From Thermophilibacter provencensis (GTDB lineage Bacteria; Actinomycetota; Coriobacteriia; Coriobacteriales; Atopobiaceae), in contig NZ_LT671417.1 of the NCBI RefSeq assembly GCF_900128445.1, forward strand, positions 372,001 to 436,000: 64,000 bases of DNA, written 5' to 3'. The notes under the pieces are model-generated. The model saw only the letters and a list, made by a program, of their open reading frames with translations. It made no database searches and was not told the DNA's origin. Made by a program: the position numbers and the translations under genes. The number at the start of each line of letters is the position of its first letter. The stretch's first letter is position 1. Below are positions 24,472 to 32,637 of this stretch, one piece after another.

Positions 24472-25134
24472 TTACGCCCTCATGTGCGCACCCCTCCTCG
24501 GGTACTCGCGGACGGCGCGGGCAAGGAGGCGATAGTGCTCTGGCCGATGGGCGTCGCTCGCGATGTAGCGATACAGGTTGCGCTCAAAGAGCTTCTTGGC
24601 GGGGCGCTTTTCTCGTCCCAGCCTGCCGCCGGCAATGAAGTCGGCGGACGCCTGAAGCTTGCAGCCCATCCGCACGAGGCGCTCCGCGAGCTCGACGTTG
24701 CGCTGCACGGCCCGGTAGCGCTCCGGATGCGCGATGATGACGTCAAGCCCCAGCCCCTGCAGCTCGTAGATGGTGCGCTCGTACTCCCTGAAGTCGCCCT
24801 CATCGCACCGGGAGTCCAGCTCGAGGAGAAACTCCCCCGTCTCCTGAAACGCCAGGCGAGGGCCCCACTCTCGCACCCCCAGCCGAACGAGCTTGGCGTG
24901 GGCCACCTCAAAGCCCATGCGAACCGGCATTCCCGCCTCTTGGGCGCGCGGCCGGAACTCATGAAAGGCGGACCACATGGCGTCGTAGTCGAAGTACGGG
25001 CTGCGCGCGTGGGGCGTGCACACGATGCTCGTCACGCCGGCGGCCCGGGCGGCCTCCACCATGGCGAGGCTCATTGCCATGTCGCGCGCTCCGTCATCGA
25101 CGCCGGGCAGGATGTGGCAGTGCATGTCCCTCAT
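24472..25134 (-). CDS. cpsB: CpsB/CapC-type PHP tyrosine-protein phosphatase
   Basis: A 220-residue PHP-family metallophosphatase. Metal-binding motifs are visible: DMHCHILPGVDDG (His5, His7), TPHARSPYF (His42), IIAHPERY (His136) and SDAH (Asp194, His196). These enzymes dephosphorylate the bacterial tyrosine kinase encoded just upstream and so reset capsule or exopolysaccharide polymerisation. GGGGAGG precedes the ATG; the gene lies 45 bp after the kinase stop codon in the same operon. Confidence 0.93.
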   Translation of the reverse strand: MRDMHCHILPGVDDGARDMAMSLAMVEAARAAGVTSIVCTPHARSPYFDYDAMWSAFHEFRPRAQEAGMPVRMGFEVAHAKLVRLGVREWGPRLAFQETGEFLLELDSRCDEGDFREYERTIYELQGLGLDVIIAHPERYRAVQRNVELAERLVRMGCKLQASADFIAGGRLGREKRPAKKLFERNLYRYIASDAHRPEHYRLLARAVREYPRRGAHMRA

Positions 25135-25179
25135 GCCGTCCTCCCCTCGGTCTCATGTCGGCGCGGCGATGGCCCTGGG

Positions 25180-26046
25180 CTACTCGTCCTCGTAGCTCCT
25201 CGGTTGATAGTGCGTCCCCGCGAGGAACTGCGCCGTGCTGTCGGGAGCGACTCGAGCGTCCTGCGGCAGCGGGCGCAGGCCGGAGTCCTGGGGCCCCGGC
25301 GCCGAGGCGAGCTCGGGCTCTGCGGCCGCGCGACTGATGACCGGGGCGTCCAAGTCCTTCTCGCCCGCCCGCGCGGAGCCCTGATCGTAGTAGCTGTAGT
25401 AGTAGTCGCCGCGCTTGGTGTCGCAGTAGTTGAGCACGGCACCGATGACGTTGGCCTCCGCCTTGCGAAGCTGGTCATAGGAGGAGATGAGGTCCTCGCG
25501 CTTGACAAAGTCCTCGCGCACCACGAGCAGCGTGCCGTCCGCCACCGAGCCGAGCACTGCCGCATCCACGAAGGTGGAAAGGGGCGGCGTGTCAAAGATC
25601 ACGTAGTCATACGTGCGCCGCAGGCTGTCCACGAAGCGGTGGAAGCGGCGAGAGGAGAAGATGTCCACCGGGTTGGGGATGTGGGGCTCGGCATCCAGGA
25701 ACCAGAGGCTGGACTTGCCCCCCACGGCAACCACGGCCTCGTCCAGCGCCGCCTGTCCGGAGAGCACGCTGTAGATGCCGTTGCGCGGGTGCGCGCCAAG
25801 CACGCCGGCGAGGGTACGGCGGCGGAGGTCGCCCTCGACGATGAGAACGTCCTTGCCGCCCGCGGCGAGGGCGCGGGCGAGCTCGATTGAGATGGTGCTC
25901 TTGCCCTCGTTGGGAATGGAGGACGTCACCACGAGGGTCTTGACGGGGTTGTCGACGGATGCGAAGCGGATGTTTGCGACAAGCGTCTTGACCGCGTTCT
26001 GGAGGAAGACGGTATCGCTGGTCCCCCTATTGGAGCGCCTGGGCAT
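25180..26046 (-). CDS. cpsD: CpsD-type bacterial tyrosine kinase
   Basis: A 288-residue P-loop BY-kinase. Walker A SSIPNEGKST (about 42-51), Walker A' VLIVEGDLRR (Asp73) and Walker B VIFDTPP (Asp152) are present. A tyrosine cluster GDYYYSYYDQG (215-220) is the likely autophosphorylation site; it is followed by an extra 65-residue Pro/Ala-rich tail, unusual for the family. It is activated by the membrane protein of the overlapping upstream gene (the stop and start codons share one base) and counteracted by the downstream phosphatase. Confidence 0.94.
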   Translation of the reverse strand: MPRRSNRGTSDTVFLQNAVKTLVANIRFASVDNPVKTLVVTSSIPNEGKSTISIELARALAAGGKDVLIVEGDLRRRTLAGVLGAHPRNGIYSVLSGQAALDEAVVAVGGKSSLWFLDAEPHIPNPVDIFSSRRFHRFVDSLRRTYDYVIFDTPPLSTFVDAAVLGSVADGTLLVVREDFVKREDLISSYDQLRKAEANVIGAVLNYCDTKRGDYYYSYYDQGSARAGEKDLDAPVISRAAAEPELASAPGPQDSGLRPLPQDARVAPDSTAQFLAGTHYQPRSYEDE

Positions 26047-26711
26047 TATCGGCCCCCCTTCATGGTTGGTATGCGGCCGATCACGGGGATGCCGAGGAGC
26101 TCCTCGACCTCCTCCTGGCTACGGACGCGCGTGTTGAGCATGTCTGCGACCACCACGATGGCGATGGCCGCGAAGAGGCCGGCCATGAGGGCCACGGCAA
26201 CGTAGAGAGGGCGGTTGGGGCCGCTGGGGCTCTCAGGCGCCTGGGCCTGGTCGATGGCGTTGACGCTCTCGATGCTCATGACCTCCTGGGCGATCGCCGA
26301 CACGCGCTCGACCATGGTGTTGGCGATGTTGGCGGCGGTCTGCGGGTCGGGACCCGTGACGGAGAGGCCGACGACGCGCGAGGTGGTCTCGCTGGTCACG
26401 GCGATGTCGTAGCCGTTCAGGTTCTCAAGCCCAAGGTCGGCCGCCGTCTCGTTCTTGACGCGGTCGCTCGTGAGCAGCGTCGAGACGTCGTTTGAAATCA
26501 TCTGGGAGGCGTTGAGGTCAGTCGAGAGGTTGTTGCTCGTGGCGCTGCCGTCCTGCTGCATGGCCAGGACGTACATGTTGGTGGAAGCGGTATAGGTGTT
26601 CCCCATGAAGAGGTATGCGTAGGCACCCATGGCGACGGCACATGCGAGCGGCAGCGCAATCACGAGCCTAAGGTGCTTTTTCAGCAGCTGGAGCAGTTCA
26701 AGCAGGGTCAT
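26046..26711 (-). CDS. cpsC: CpsC/Wzz-type chain-length and kinase-activator protein
   Basis: A 221-residue Wzz-domain membrane protein: helix one at about 17-35, an extracellular region with NTYTASTNMYVL, a proline-rich PESPSGPNRP before helix two (about 168-190), and a cytoplasmic tail (SQEEVEELLGIPVIGRIP) that would contact the kinase. In Gram-positive capsule systems this adaptor and the kinase form a split Wzc. It is the first gene of a three-gene operon. No glycosyltransferase or flippase genes are in this window, so polymer synthesis must be encoded elsewhere. Confidence 0.92.
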   Translation of the reverse strand: MTLLELLQLLKKHLRLVIALPLACAVAMGAYAYLFMGNTYTASTNMYVLAMQQDGSATSNNLSTDLNASQMISNDVSTLLTSDRVKNETAADLGLENLNGYDIAVTSETTSRVVGLSVTGPDPQTAANIANTMVERVSAIAQEVMSIESVNAIDQAQAPESPSGPNRPLYVAVALMAGLFAAIAIVVVADMLNTRVRSQEEVEELLGIPVIGRIPTMKGGR

Positions 26712-26797
26712 CGCGGGCCCGGTCTCCTTTCATGTGCGGGGGCATGAGCCCACCGCTCGGCTGGGGCCGCGCGAGGCATTGCTGCCGCCTCCAACAG

Positions 26798-26855
26798 ACC
26801 CCCTCCCCCATTTTCACATCTATCTACTCTAACCTTATGGGAGGGGGAAGGTCGA
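26798..26855 (-). promoter_or_regulatory. Capsule-operon promoter with shared G-rich box
   Basis: On the minus strand TCGACC (26855-26850), an 18-bp spacer and TAGAGT (26831-26826), then the identical 15-mer AATGGGGGAGGGGGT (26812-26798) found at the surface-protein promoter. The remainder of the 26712-27038 gap shows no gene. Confidence 0.6.
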
Positions 26856-27038
26856 CATCATTTGTATGGTTTGGGGCTTTGCATACGGTTTCTTAACAGG
26901 GCTATGCGTCATTGCGCATTACGCGGGCCTGTCGGCAAATGAGGGCGCGCCCCGCCCGACGCTCGCCTGCGAACGTCATGGCTCGCGGTGGGTCATCTGG
27001 CAGGGCGCACTTATGAGCTGGGCATTGGGCCCGCTGAG

Positions 27039-28088
27039 CTATCGGCCCTTGCTCGCCTTGTCGAACTCATCCTTGAAGGAGCCGAACATCTTGCCGAGCG
27101 AGCCGAGCTGCTTGCCTGCGGCGCGGGCCACCTTGTCGCCGGTGGTGGGCTTCTTTGGCGCCGCCTTCGCGGCCGGCTTCTTGGGGGCAGCCTTCTGGGT
27201 CGGCGCTGCCGCAGGGGCAGGCTGCTCGGGGGCTGGGCGATACGTCTTGGGGGCGGGCCGGTCGACGGGCGCTGCGGCCACGCGCTCGGGCAGGCCCTCG
27301 GCAGGCTTGGTCACGCGCACGTCGACTGCCTCCATGGCGGGCGGCTGAGGGGCTGACTCGTCCCTCTCGCCCTCCTCGTTGGCGTCCTTGATGGCGCGCT
27401 GCGCCCTGCCGATCATCTTGCCGAGGGCGAAGGAGCCCTTGTCCACGGCCTCGCCGGCCGCGGTGCCGACCTTCTTGCCAACCTCGGCGCCCTTCGCCTT
27501 GGCACGGGCATATCCCTCACCCGCCGCACCGGCAAGGCCGCCATCAAGCGCCACGGCGTGACCGCCCGCGTCCACAATCATGCAGCCGTCACGGTAGCCG
27601 CGCAGCATGTCCGGCGTGATGACGAAGGAACCGAGAAGGGCGTGCGGCACGCCCCCGTCCGTCGAGGAGAAGCGAGAAACCTCGCCGGTCTTCTCGTTGA
27701 ACTCTGCGTCTGAGACGTAGCCAAGCGGCTTTCCCTCGACGGTCTTGGCATCCATGCCGGACCAGATGATGCAGGCGTCCCAGTCGAGGTCGAGGCGGCG
27801 GATGGCGGCGTCATCGAGGCCGTCCTCCGGGCGGGTGACGGTGACGGTGCCATCCGAGGCGAGCTCGAACGAGTCAAGCGCAACGAAGGCGTCATCGCGC
27901 TTGATGACGCCGGCGACGTCCGGGCGTTTGACGAGCATGCCCACGACGCTTCTCCCATCAGGAGAGAAGACCGCGTTGTGGACCTTGCCGAGACGCTGGA
28001 GACGCTCGGTTACGGTGCCGTCCTTCTGGGTCTTGGGCTTCTTGGGAGCGAAGACCCTGAGGCCGACGAGCTGGCTGACTTTGAGCAC
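27039..28088 (-). CDS. PRC-barrel domain protein with Ala/Lys/Pro-rich tail
   Basis: A 349-residue, probably cytoplasmic protein. The N-terminal half contains two PRC-barrel-like beta modules (VSQLVGLRVFAPK and GKPLGYVSDAEFNEKTGEV). A glycine/alanine/lysine-rich segment follows, then a low-complexity Ala/Lys/Pro tail. PRC barrels occur in RNA-processing and photosynthetic proteins and often mediate protein contacts; no function can be assigned. It is last in a run with the YtxH-like, cyanophycin-domain and CNNM genes, only 8 bp after the YtxH-like gene. The start is a GTG with a weak ribosome site. Confidence 0.8.
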   Translation of the reverse strand: MLKVSQLVGLRVFAPKKPKTQKDGTVTERLQRLGKVHNAVFSPDGRSVVGMLVKRPDVAGVIKRDDAFVALDSFELASDGTVTVTRPEDGLDDAAIRRLDLDWDACIIWSGMDAKTVEGKPLGYVSDAEFNEKTGEVSRFSSTDGGVPHALLGSFVITPDMLRGYRDGCMIVDAGGHAVALDGGLAGAAGEGYARAKAKGAEVGKKVGTAAGEAVDKGSFALGKMIGRAQRAIKDANEEGERDESAPQPPAMEAVDVRVTKPAEGLPERVAAAPVDRPAPKTYRPAPEQPAPAAAPTQKAAPKKPAAKAAPKKPTTGDKVARAAGKQLGSLGKMFGSFKDEFDKASKGR

Positions 28089-28096
28089 GGGCGGCC

Positions 28097-28552
28097 CTAG
28101 ATCGCGGGAATCTCGTCGTCGTCCTCGGCGTCGACGACCTCGACGTGCACGGCCTCGGCGGGGGCGGACTCGGGGGTGATGTCGTCGGCCATGGCGGCGA
28201 CGCGGTCGCTCACGGAGGAGACGGCATCGCTCACCTGGGAGGAAGCGTCGGCGACAGCGTTTGAGAGAGACTCGCGAAGCTGGTCCATGCGCTCGCGGGC
28301 GAGGTCGACCTTGGCGCGAAGCTCGTCGGTCTTGGCGTCGACGGTGGGGCGGAAGTCGTTGATCTTGTCGTTCACGGCGCTGGCGCCGCGCTCGTAGGTG
28401 TCAACGGCGGAGTCCCAGGCGTCGTTCATGGCGTCGGCAGCCATGGCACGGCTCTCGGCGCCGGAGCGCGGGGCGAGCATGAGGCCAGCGATGACGCCGG
28501 CGCCGGCGCCCACGATGCTGCCGAGGACAAAGCCGATGGTCTTCTTGTTCAT
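28097..28552 (-). CDS. YtxH-like membrane-associated protein
   Basis: A 151-residue protein with one N-terminal membrane helix containing the glycine-rich motif FVLGSIVGAGAGVIAGLMLAP, typical of YtxH/GvpP-type stress proteins, followed by a long amphipathic helix or coiled coil (DKINDFRPTVDAKTDELRAK) and an acidic tail. AGGAGG lies 5 bases before the ATG. It sits in an envelope-associated operon. The role is unknown; related proteins are general-stress proteins in Bacillus. Confidence 0.82.
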   Translation of the reverse strand: MNKKTIGFVLGSIVGAGAGVIAGLMLAPRSGAESRAMAADAMNDAWDSAVDTYERGASAVNDKINDFRPTVDAKTDELRAKVDLARERMDQLRESLSNAVADASSQVSDAVSSVSDRVAAMADDITPESAPAEAVHVEVVDAEDDDEIPAI

Positions 28553-28617
28553 GTCTTCCTCCTGTCGGTTTGTGCTATGCAGGGCGCGCGTGCTGCGCCG
28601 AATTGCGTCTGGTCGTG

Positions 28618-29589
28618 CTAGCGAACGAGGTGCGGGCGCGGGGCGTCAATGAGGTCCCAGGGATCCGCAGGCTTGGCAGGCTCGGGCTCCGGCTCAGAAT
28701 CGGGATCGGGTTCCGGTTCCGGCTCCGGCTCCTCGGCCGCCTCCCCCGGCTCCGGGGACGGGACGGGGTCCTCATACGGCTCGGGAGCTTCCGGCAGGGG
28801 CCTCCCGTCCTCGATGGGCTCAGGTCCCTCCTCAACCGCCGGCTGAGGCTCGGGCTCCGCCTTGGGCGCGGCGTCGGCAGGCATGAGATCGGAGATTGGA
28901 CGCATGACGGTGGTCTCACCCGGCCCCTCGGGCGCGGGCTCAGACTCGGCCGCGAGCTCAACCGGCTCCTTCTCGGGCCACGCCGGAACGGGCCCGGGCT
29001 CGGGCTCCTGGAAAGATTCTGCGGTCGCAAGGTCGGAATCCCCCTCGGCGGCAGATTCGGGCTCGGACTCGATGCCCCTCTCAGTCGGGGGGTCGGGCTC
29101 CGGGGAGCCCCCGTCCTTCTCGTCCAGGCTCTTAACGAGGGCGACCAGGCCCTCAACGGTAGCGGGCACGTCCGGCCTGGGCTCACCCGCTCCGGAGAAC
29201 GCCCATTGGAGAATCCAGACCGCACTCGAGAGAGCGCCGGCCACGAGCACGTCATCCGAGCAGGCGAGCGTGATCTGATAGAGGCGATCGTCCAGCTGCG
29301 TAGTGCGACCGCTTGAGATGTCACCGGCGATGTCCGTCTGCGCAAGGAGCTCAACGGTCACGTGCTCGAGCAGGTGCGCGAGCTCGGTGTTGCCAGCGAC
29401 CTCGGTAAAGCGCTCGGAAGAGTCCCCGAGGCAGATGTGGTCAACGAGTCCGGGCAGGAGGTCAAACACGTGGGCGGTTGCCTCGATGTCGTCGCTCGTC
29501 ATGACAGGAGCGCTCGGGGCAAGGGCAACCACGGCCTCGAGGTTCCTCGGACCGACCGTCACCTTCCGGATGTCAAAGAGCTGGGCCAT
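28618..29589 (-). CDS. Cyanophycin-synthetase N-domain-like protein with acidic tail
   Basis: 323 residues from an ATG with GGGAGGG upstream; a longer start 51 bp earlier has no ribosome site. Residues about 1-160 contain LLPGLVDHICLG, a segment ending LAHLLEHVTVELLAQ, then GRT and YQITLACSDDVLVAG. This order resembles the N-terminal substrate-binding domain of cyanophycin synthetase (LxxHxC, then GHVxEHxxLExQ, then GRT). No ATP-grasp or Mur-ligase domain follows; instead there are about 160 residues of Glu/Pro low-complexity sequence. It is thus not a complete cyanophycin synthetase. Function unknown; it might bind a peptide or polymer. It lies downstream of the CNNM gene. Confidence 0.7.
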   Translation of the reverse strand: MAQLFDIRKVTVGPRNLEAVVALAPSAPVMTSDDIEATAHVFDLLPGLVDHICLGDSSERFTEVAGNTELAHLLEHVTVELLAQTDIAGDISSGRTTQLDDRLYQITLACSDDVLVAGALSSAVWILQWAFSGAGEPRPDVPATVEGLVALVKSLDEKDGGSPEPDPPTERGIESEPESAAEGDSDLATAESFQEPEPGPVPAWPEKEPVELAAESEPAPEGPGETTVMRPISDLMPADAAPKAEPEPQPAVEEGPEPIEDGRPLPEAPEPYEDPVPSPEPGEAAEEPEPEPEPDPDSEPEPEPAKPADPWDLIDAPRPHLVR

Positions 29590-29666
29590 CGAGCTCCCTC
29601 CCTCGGTCCGCGCGGGACGCGGCGACTGTGATTCACCCATTGTAGTGAAACTCGGCGGAAGAGGCC

Positions 29667-31013
29667 CTACTCCTTCGACGAGTCGACGTTCTCCTCAGTC
29701 TCAGCGTTCTCCAGGTCCCCCTCGGCGAGCGGCTCGGGGGCAATGACGCGGAGCATGGAGAGCCGGCGACCGCGCATAGACTGCACGCGGAACTGATAGC
29801 CGTCCTTCTCGATGACGTCACCAGGGCGCGGGAGCTTGTCGGCGAGCTCGAGCACGAAGCCGGCGACGGTCTCGTACTCCTCGTTGTCCTCGATGGGCCA
29901 GCCAAGTTCGATGGCGTCATCGATGGAGAAGCGGCCGTCGACGAGCCACTCGCGGTCGGAGAGCTGCGTGAGGTACTTGTTGTCGGGGTCGAACTCGTCC
30001 TCGATCTCGCCGACGACCTCCTCGACGATGTCCTCGATCGTGATGATGCCGGCCGTACCGCCATACTCGTCGACGACGATGACCATCTGGTCATGGCTTG
30101 ACTGCATCTCGGACAGCAGCGGGATGATGTCCTTGGTGTCGGGCACGTAGTCGGCGGTGCGGACGTGAGCGGCGACGGCATCGGAGCCACGGCCGTCATC
30201 GAGGATGGGGCTGATAAGGTCCTTGATGTGCGCGATGCCCACGATGCGGTCAACGGAGTCGTGGTAGATGGGGATGCGCGAGTAGCCGGTACGGCGCATG
30301 ACGGTGAGGACCTCGGAGAGCGTGGAGGTGTCCTCCATCGCCGTCATGTCCACGCGAGGGACCATGACCTCGCGGGCAATGGTGTCGCCGAGGTCGATGA
30401 CCTCGTGGATCATGGACTTCTCCTGATCCGTAAGCTCGTCGGCGTCCGTCACCATGTACTTGATCTCCTCCTCGGAGACGCCCTCGCGCTCGTCGGCGGA
30501 GGCGATACCCAGAAGGGCGGAGAGGCCGTTGGCGGACTTGGAGGTCAGCCAGACGAAGGGGCGCGCGACGTGCATGAACGTGCGAATGACGCCCGAGACC
30601 GACTTGGCGACGCCCTCTGAGTCCGCAAGCGCGATGCGCTTGGGGACGAGCTCGCCGACCACGATGGAGAGGTAGGAGACGGCGAGCGTGATGATGACGG
30701 GGGCGAGCGGCTGGGCGATGGCCTCCGGCATGCCGAGGCTCATGAACCAGCTGCCGAGCGGATCGGAGAGGCTCGTGCTGGCGAAGGCCGAGGAGGCAAA
30801 GCCGACGAGCGTGATGGCAACCTGAATTGTGGCGAGGAACTGGCCCGAGTCGGCGGAGAGCTTCAGGACGGCCTGCGAACGCTTGTCGCCCTCCTCTGCC
30901 TCTGGTTCGAGTATCGCTCGCTTTGCGGATACTACGGCAAGCTCCGACGCGGAGAAATAGCCGTTGGCGAGCGTGAGCAGGAACGTGACGACAATACTGA
31001 TGGCTACGTCCAT
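29667..31013 (-). CDS. CNNM/CorC-family (hemolysin-like) membrane protein
   Basis: A 448-residue protein: DUF21/CNNM membrane domain (1-190; NGYFSASELAVVSA and the VGELVPKRIAL signature), a CBS pair (about 205-340; REVMVPRVDMTAME, VDEYGGTAGIITIED) and a C-terminal CorC_HlyC domain (about 350-430). Family members are implicated in magnesium or cobalt efflux and envelope homeostasis; the haemolysin name is historical. It is first in a minus-strand run of four genes. AAGGAGGT is present but 13 bases from the ATG, longer than usual. Confidence 0.93.
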   Translation of the reverse strand: MDVAISIVVTFLLTLANGYFSASELAVVSAKRAILEPEAEEGDKRSQAVLKLSADSGQFLATIQVAITLVGFASSAFASTSLSDPLGSWFMSLGMPEAIAQPLAPVIITLAVSYLSIVVGELVPKRIALADSEGVAKSVSGVIRTFMHVARPFVWLTSKSANGLSALLGIASADEREGVSEEEIKYMVTDADELTDQEKSMIHEVIDLGDTIAREVMVPRVDMTAMEDTSTLSEVLTVMRRTGYSRIPIYHDSVDRIVGIAHIKDLISPILDDGRGSDAVAAHVRTADYVPDTKDIIPLLSEMQSSHDQMVIVVDEYGGTAGIITIEDIVEEVVGEIEDEFDPDNKYLTQLSDREWLVDGRFSIDDAIELGWPIEDNEEYETVAGFVLELADKLPRPGDVIEKDGYQFRVQSMRGRRLSMLRVIAPEPLAEGDLENAETEENVDSSKE

Positions 31014-31209
31014 GCGCGTGTGCGCGACCTCCTTGGTCTTGGGTCAGATACATGCCTCCGGCAGGGACGATGGAGCCATCGGCACAATGGATTGATTCTA
31101 GCAGGTCTGGACCGCGCACGCATTCAACGTTATCTGAGGCCTAGGCCGCTGTGCTACGGGTTCTATGGGCGCTCGCGCCGATTTTTCGTCGCGGCGGTCG
31201 CCGTGATTT

Positions 31210-31441
31210 TGCAGTCGGGGGGATAGTGTGAAAAAATCGGCCGTTGCCCTGCAATCAGGTGGATAGTGTGAAGGTTATTGTGGCCTCGCATGCGTATTCA
31301 GGAAGGTCTCCGACCCGGCCAAATGGCAAAACGCCTGTTGGCATTTTGCCAACTACTCAGCCGATGCCCCGGAACCCTTCGCACTATCCCCCTGATTGCA
31401 GGACGGCCGCAGGTTTTTTCACACTATCCCCCCTGATTGCA
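31210..31441. repeat. 232-bp inverted-repeat element, GGATAGTGTGAA family
   Basis: Second copy of the element at 15597-15816. Arms at about 31210-31273 and 31376-31441 each carry two 23-bp modules of the TGCAATCAGGTGGATAGTGT type; the loop contains its own small stem (AAATGGCAAAACG and GGCATTTTGCC). It lies between the 5' end of the CNNM gene and the 3' end of the next gene. The remainder of the 31014-31478 gap shows no gene. Confidence 0.88.
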
Positions 31442-31478
31442 CGAACCACGCCTCCTCAAACGTGACAAATGGACACGA

Positions 31479-32507
31479 CTAGATGACCGAACCCGTATAT
31501 GGGTGCTCCATCTCGTGCTTTGCGGTCTCCTCGCTCACGGGGCCGAACAGCTCCTCCCTCAACCGCCTCCTGCAATCGAGCATATGCTGGGACGCGGGCC
31601 GTCTGTAGATGCCAAGAGTCTGAGCGAGCTGTGTCATGAAGCTGTTGAGCTCGTCGTTCGTTTTCAGGACGTCGTTCATGAGCCTCATGACGTGATAGCC
31701 CTCGCTCTCGAAGGCGCGCCGACGACGCTCGTCGCGGTTCATAGCCGATGGCCCCCGGTGATACTTTTGGCTTTCATATTCAAGCATCACCTTCCTGTCG
31801 GGCCAGTAGAAGTCTGGTTTGAGCGCGTCTGATCCCACGATAGCCCCCAGATGGCTGGAGAGCCTGATTGAGGGGTTCATCACAAAGCCGGAAAGGCCGA
31901 AGCCGCCCATCGAGCGGGGCATCATGAGAATGATTGCGACGTCGGTCTCGCGCGGGGAGTTGGAGTTCGGAACAACGTACCTGAGGGCGTCGGCCGCGAT
32001 TCTTGACCCGCGCGTACGGGTCGCACGGCACGACCGGGCATATCCCTTGAGCTCGCCAAGGTCGAGCAGCGGATGAAGGTCCTGGACCACATCCGACCCC
32101 TGGCCCGCCTCGAAGCCGTAGGTCCCCGTCATCTCGTATGCGATGCGCGCAAGCTCGACCGGTATCGACCCACGGGCGAGCTGAACCAGGACGGCGGGCA
32201 TCCGACAGATCGCGATGTCATCGTCAATAAAGAAGAGGCTCTTCGGCGGCAGAGGGGCGGCGCACGAATGCGCTCTGATAATCGGGCTTCTCATGCGTGT
32301 CTCGACCTTTGACGCAACGACGTCTATCGGGGCCTCGGTGCCGAGCAGCTCGATCGCACGGCGCGCGAGGGAGGTCGGGCTCTGAGGCAGACGGCCGTAC
32401 GTCCTGCCCACCACCTCAGGCTCTTGGAGGCTGCTTGAGGCGACCCTCGCCGCGCGCCAGAACTCAAGCGCAGTGTTATACCCGATTATCAGCATCTGCT
32501 CAGCCAT
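31479..32507 (-). CDS. AbiEi/DUF559-like orphan protein with nuclease-like C-terminus
   Basis: A 342-residue protein I do not recognise by name. It starts with GYNTALEFWRAAR, like the SALxLWGL segment of AbiEi-like proteins after their winged helix, then has a central AbiEi-like region and NSPRETDVAIILMMPRS, echoing the SPLExxLRxxL segment that precedes DUF559 domains. The C-terminus (KPDFYWPDRKVMLEYESQKY, then RDERRRRAFESEGYHVMRL) fits a PD-(D/E)xK/Vsr-like fold with Asp232, Glu243 and Glu245. The usual catalytic Lys is replaced, so activity is uncertain. A related protein lies at 37707-38675. No toxin partner is adjacent. Confidence 0.75.
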   Translation of the reverse strand: MAEQMLIIGYNTALEFWRAARVASSSLQEPEVVGRTYGRLPQSPTSLARRAIELLGTEAPIDVVASKVETRMRSPIIRAHSCAAPLPPKSLFFIDDDIAICRMPAVLVQLARGSIPVELARIAYEMTGTYGFEAGQGSDVVQDLHPLLDLGELKGYARSCRATRTRGSRIAADALRYVVPNSNSPRETDVAIILMMPRSMGGFGLSGFVMNPSIRLSSHLGAIVGSDALKPDFYWPDRKVMLEYESQKYHRGPSAMNRDERRRRAFESEGYHVMRLMNDVLKTNDELNSFMTQLAQTLGIYRRPASQHMLDCRRRLREELFGPVSEETAKHEMEHPYTGSVI

Positions 32508-32571
32508 ATATCATCCATTCCATGTTAGAAATACAGGTTAACTATATAGGATTTGCTGAGCATACTAATAT

Positions 32572-32609
32572 GAAAGAAACCGCCCGGAAGCGGAGTCGCT
32601 CCCGGACGG
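32572..32609 (-). terminator. Rho-independent terminator of the flavodiiron gene
   Basis: On the minus strand CCGTCCGGGAGCG pairs with CGCTTCCGGGCGG around a 4-base loop and is followed by TTTCTTTC. It lies 29 bp after the stop codon. Confidence 0.85.
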
Positions 32610-32637
32610 TCGTTCTTCTTGCCTGATGACTGCGAGT

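Noticed and set aside
28570-29354. Frames opposite the Glu/Pro-rich tail, rich in Leu/Gly/Arg or Arg/Pro/Ser
   Set aside because: They mirror the repetitive Glu/Pro codons on the other strand and have no ribosome site or domain.
29590-29640. Longer N-terminus for the cyanophycin-domain protein
   Set aside because: The upstream ATG lacks a ribosome site, while the internal ATG has GGGAGGG at good distance.
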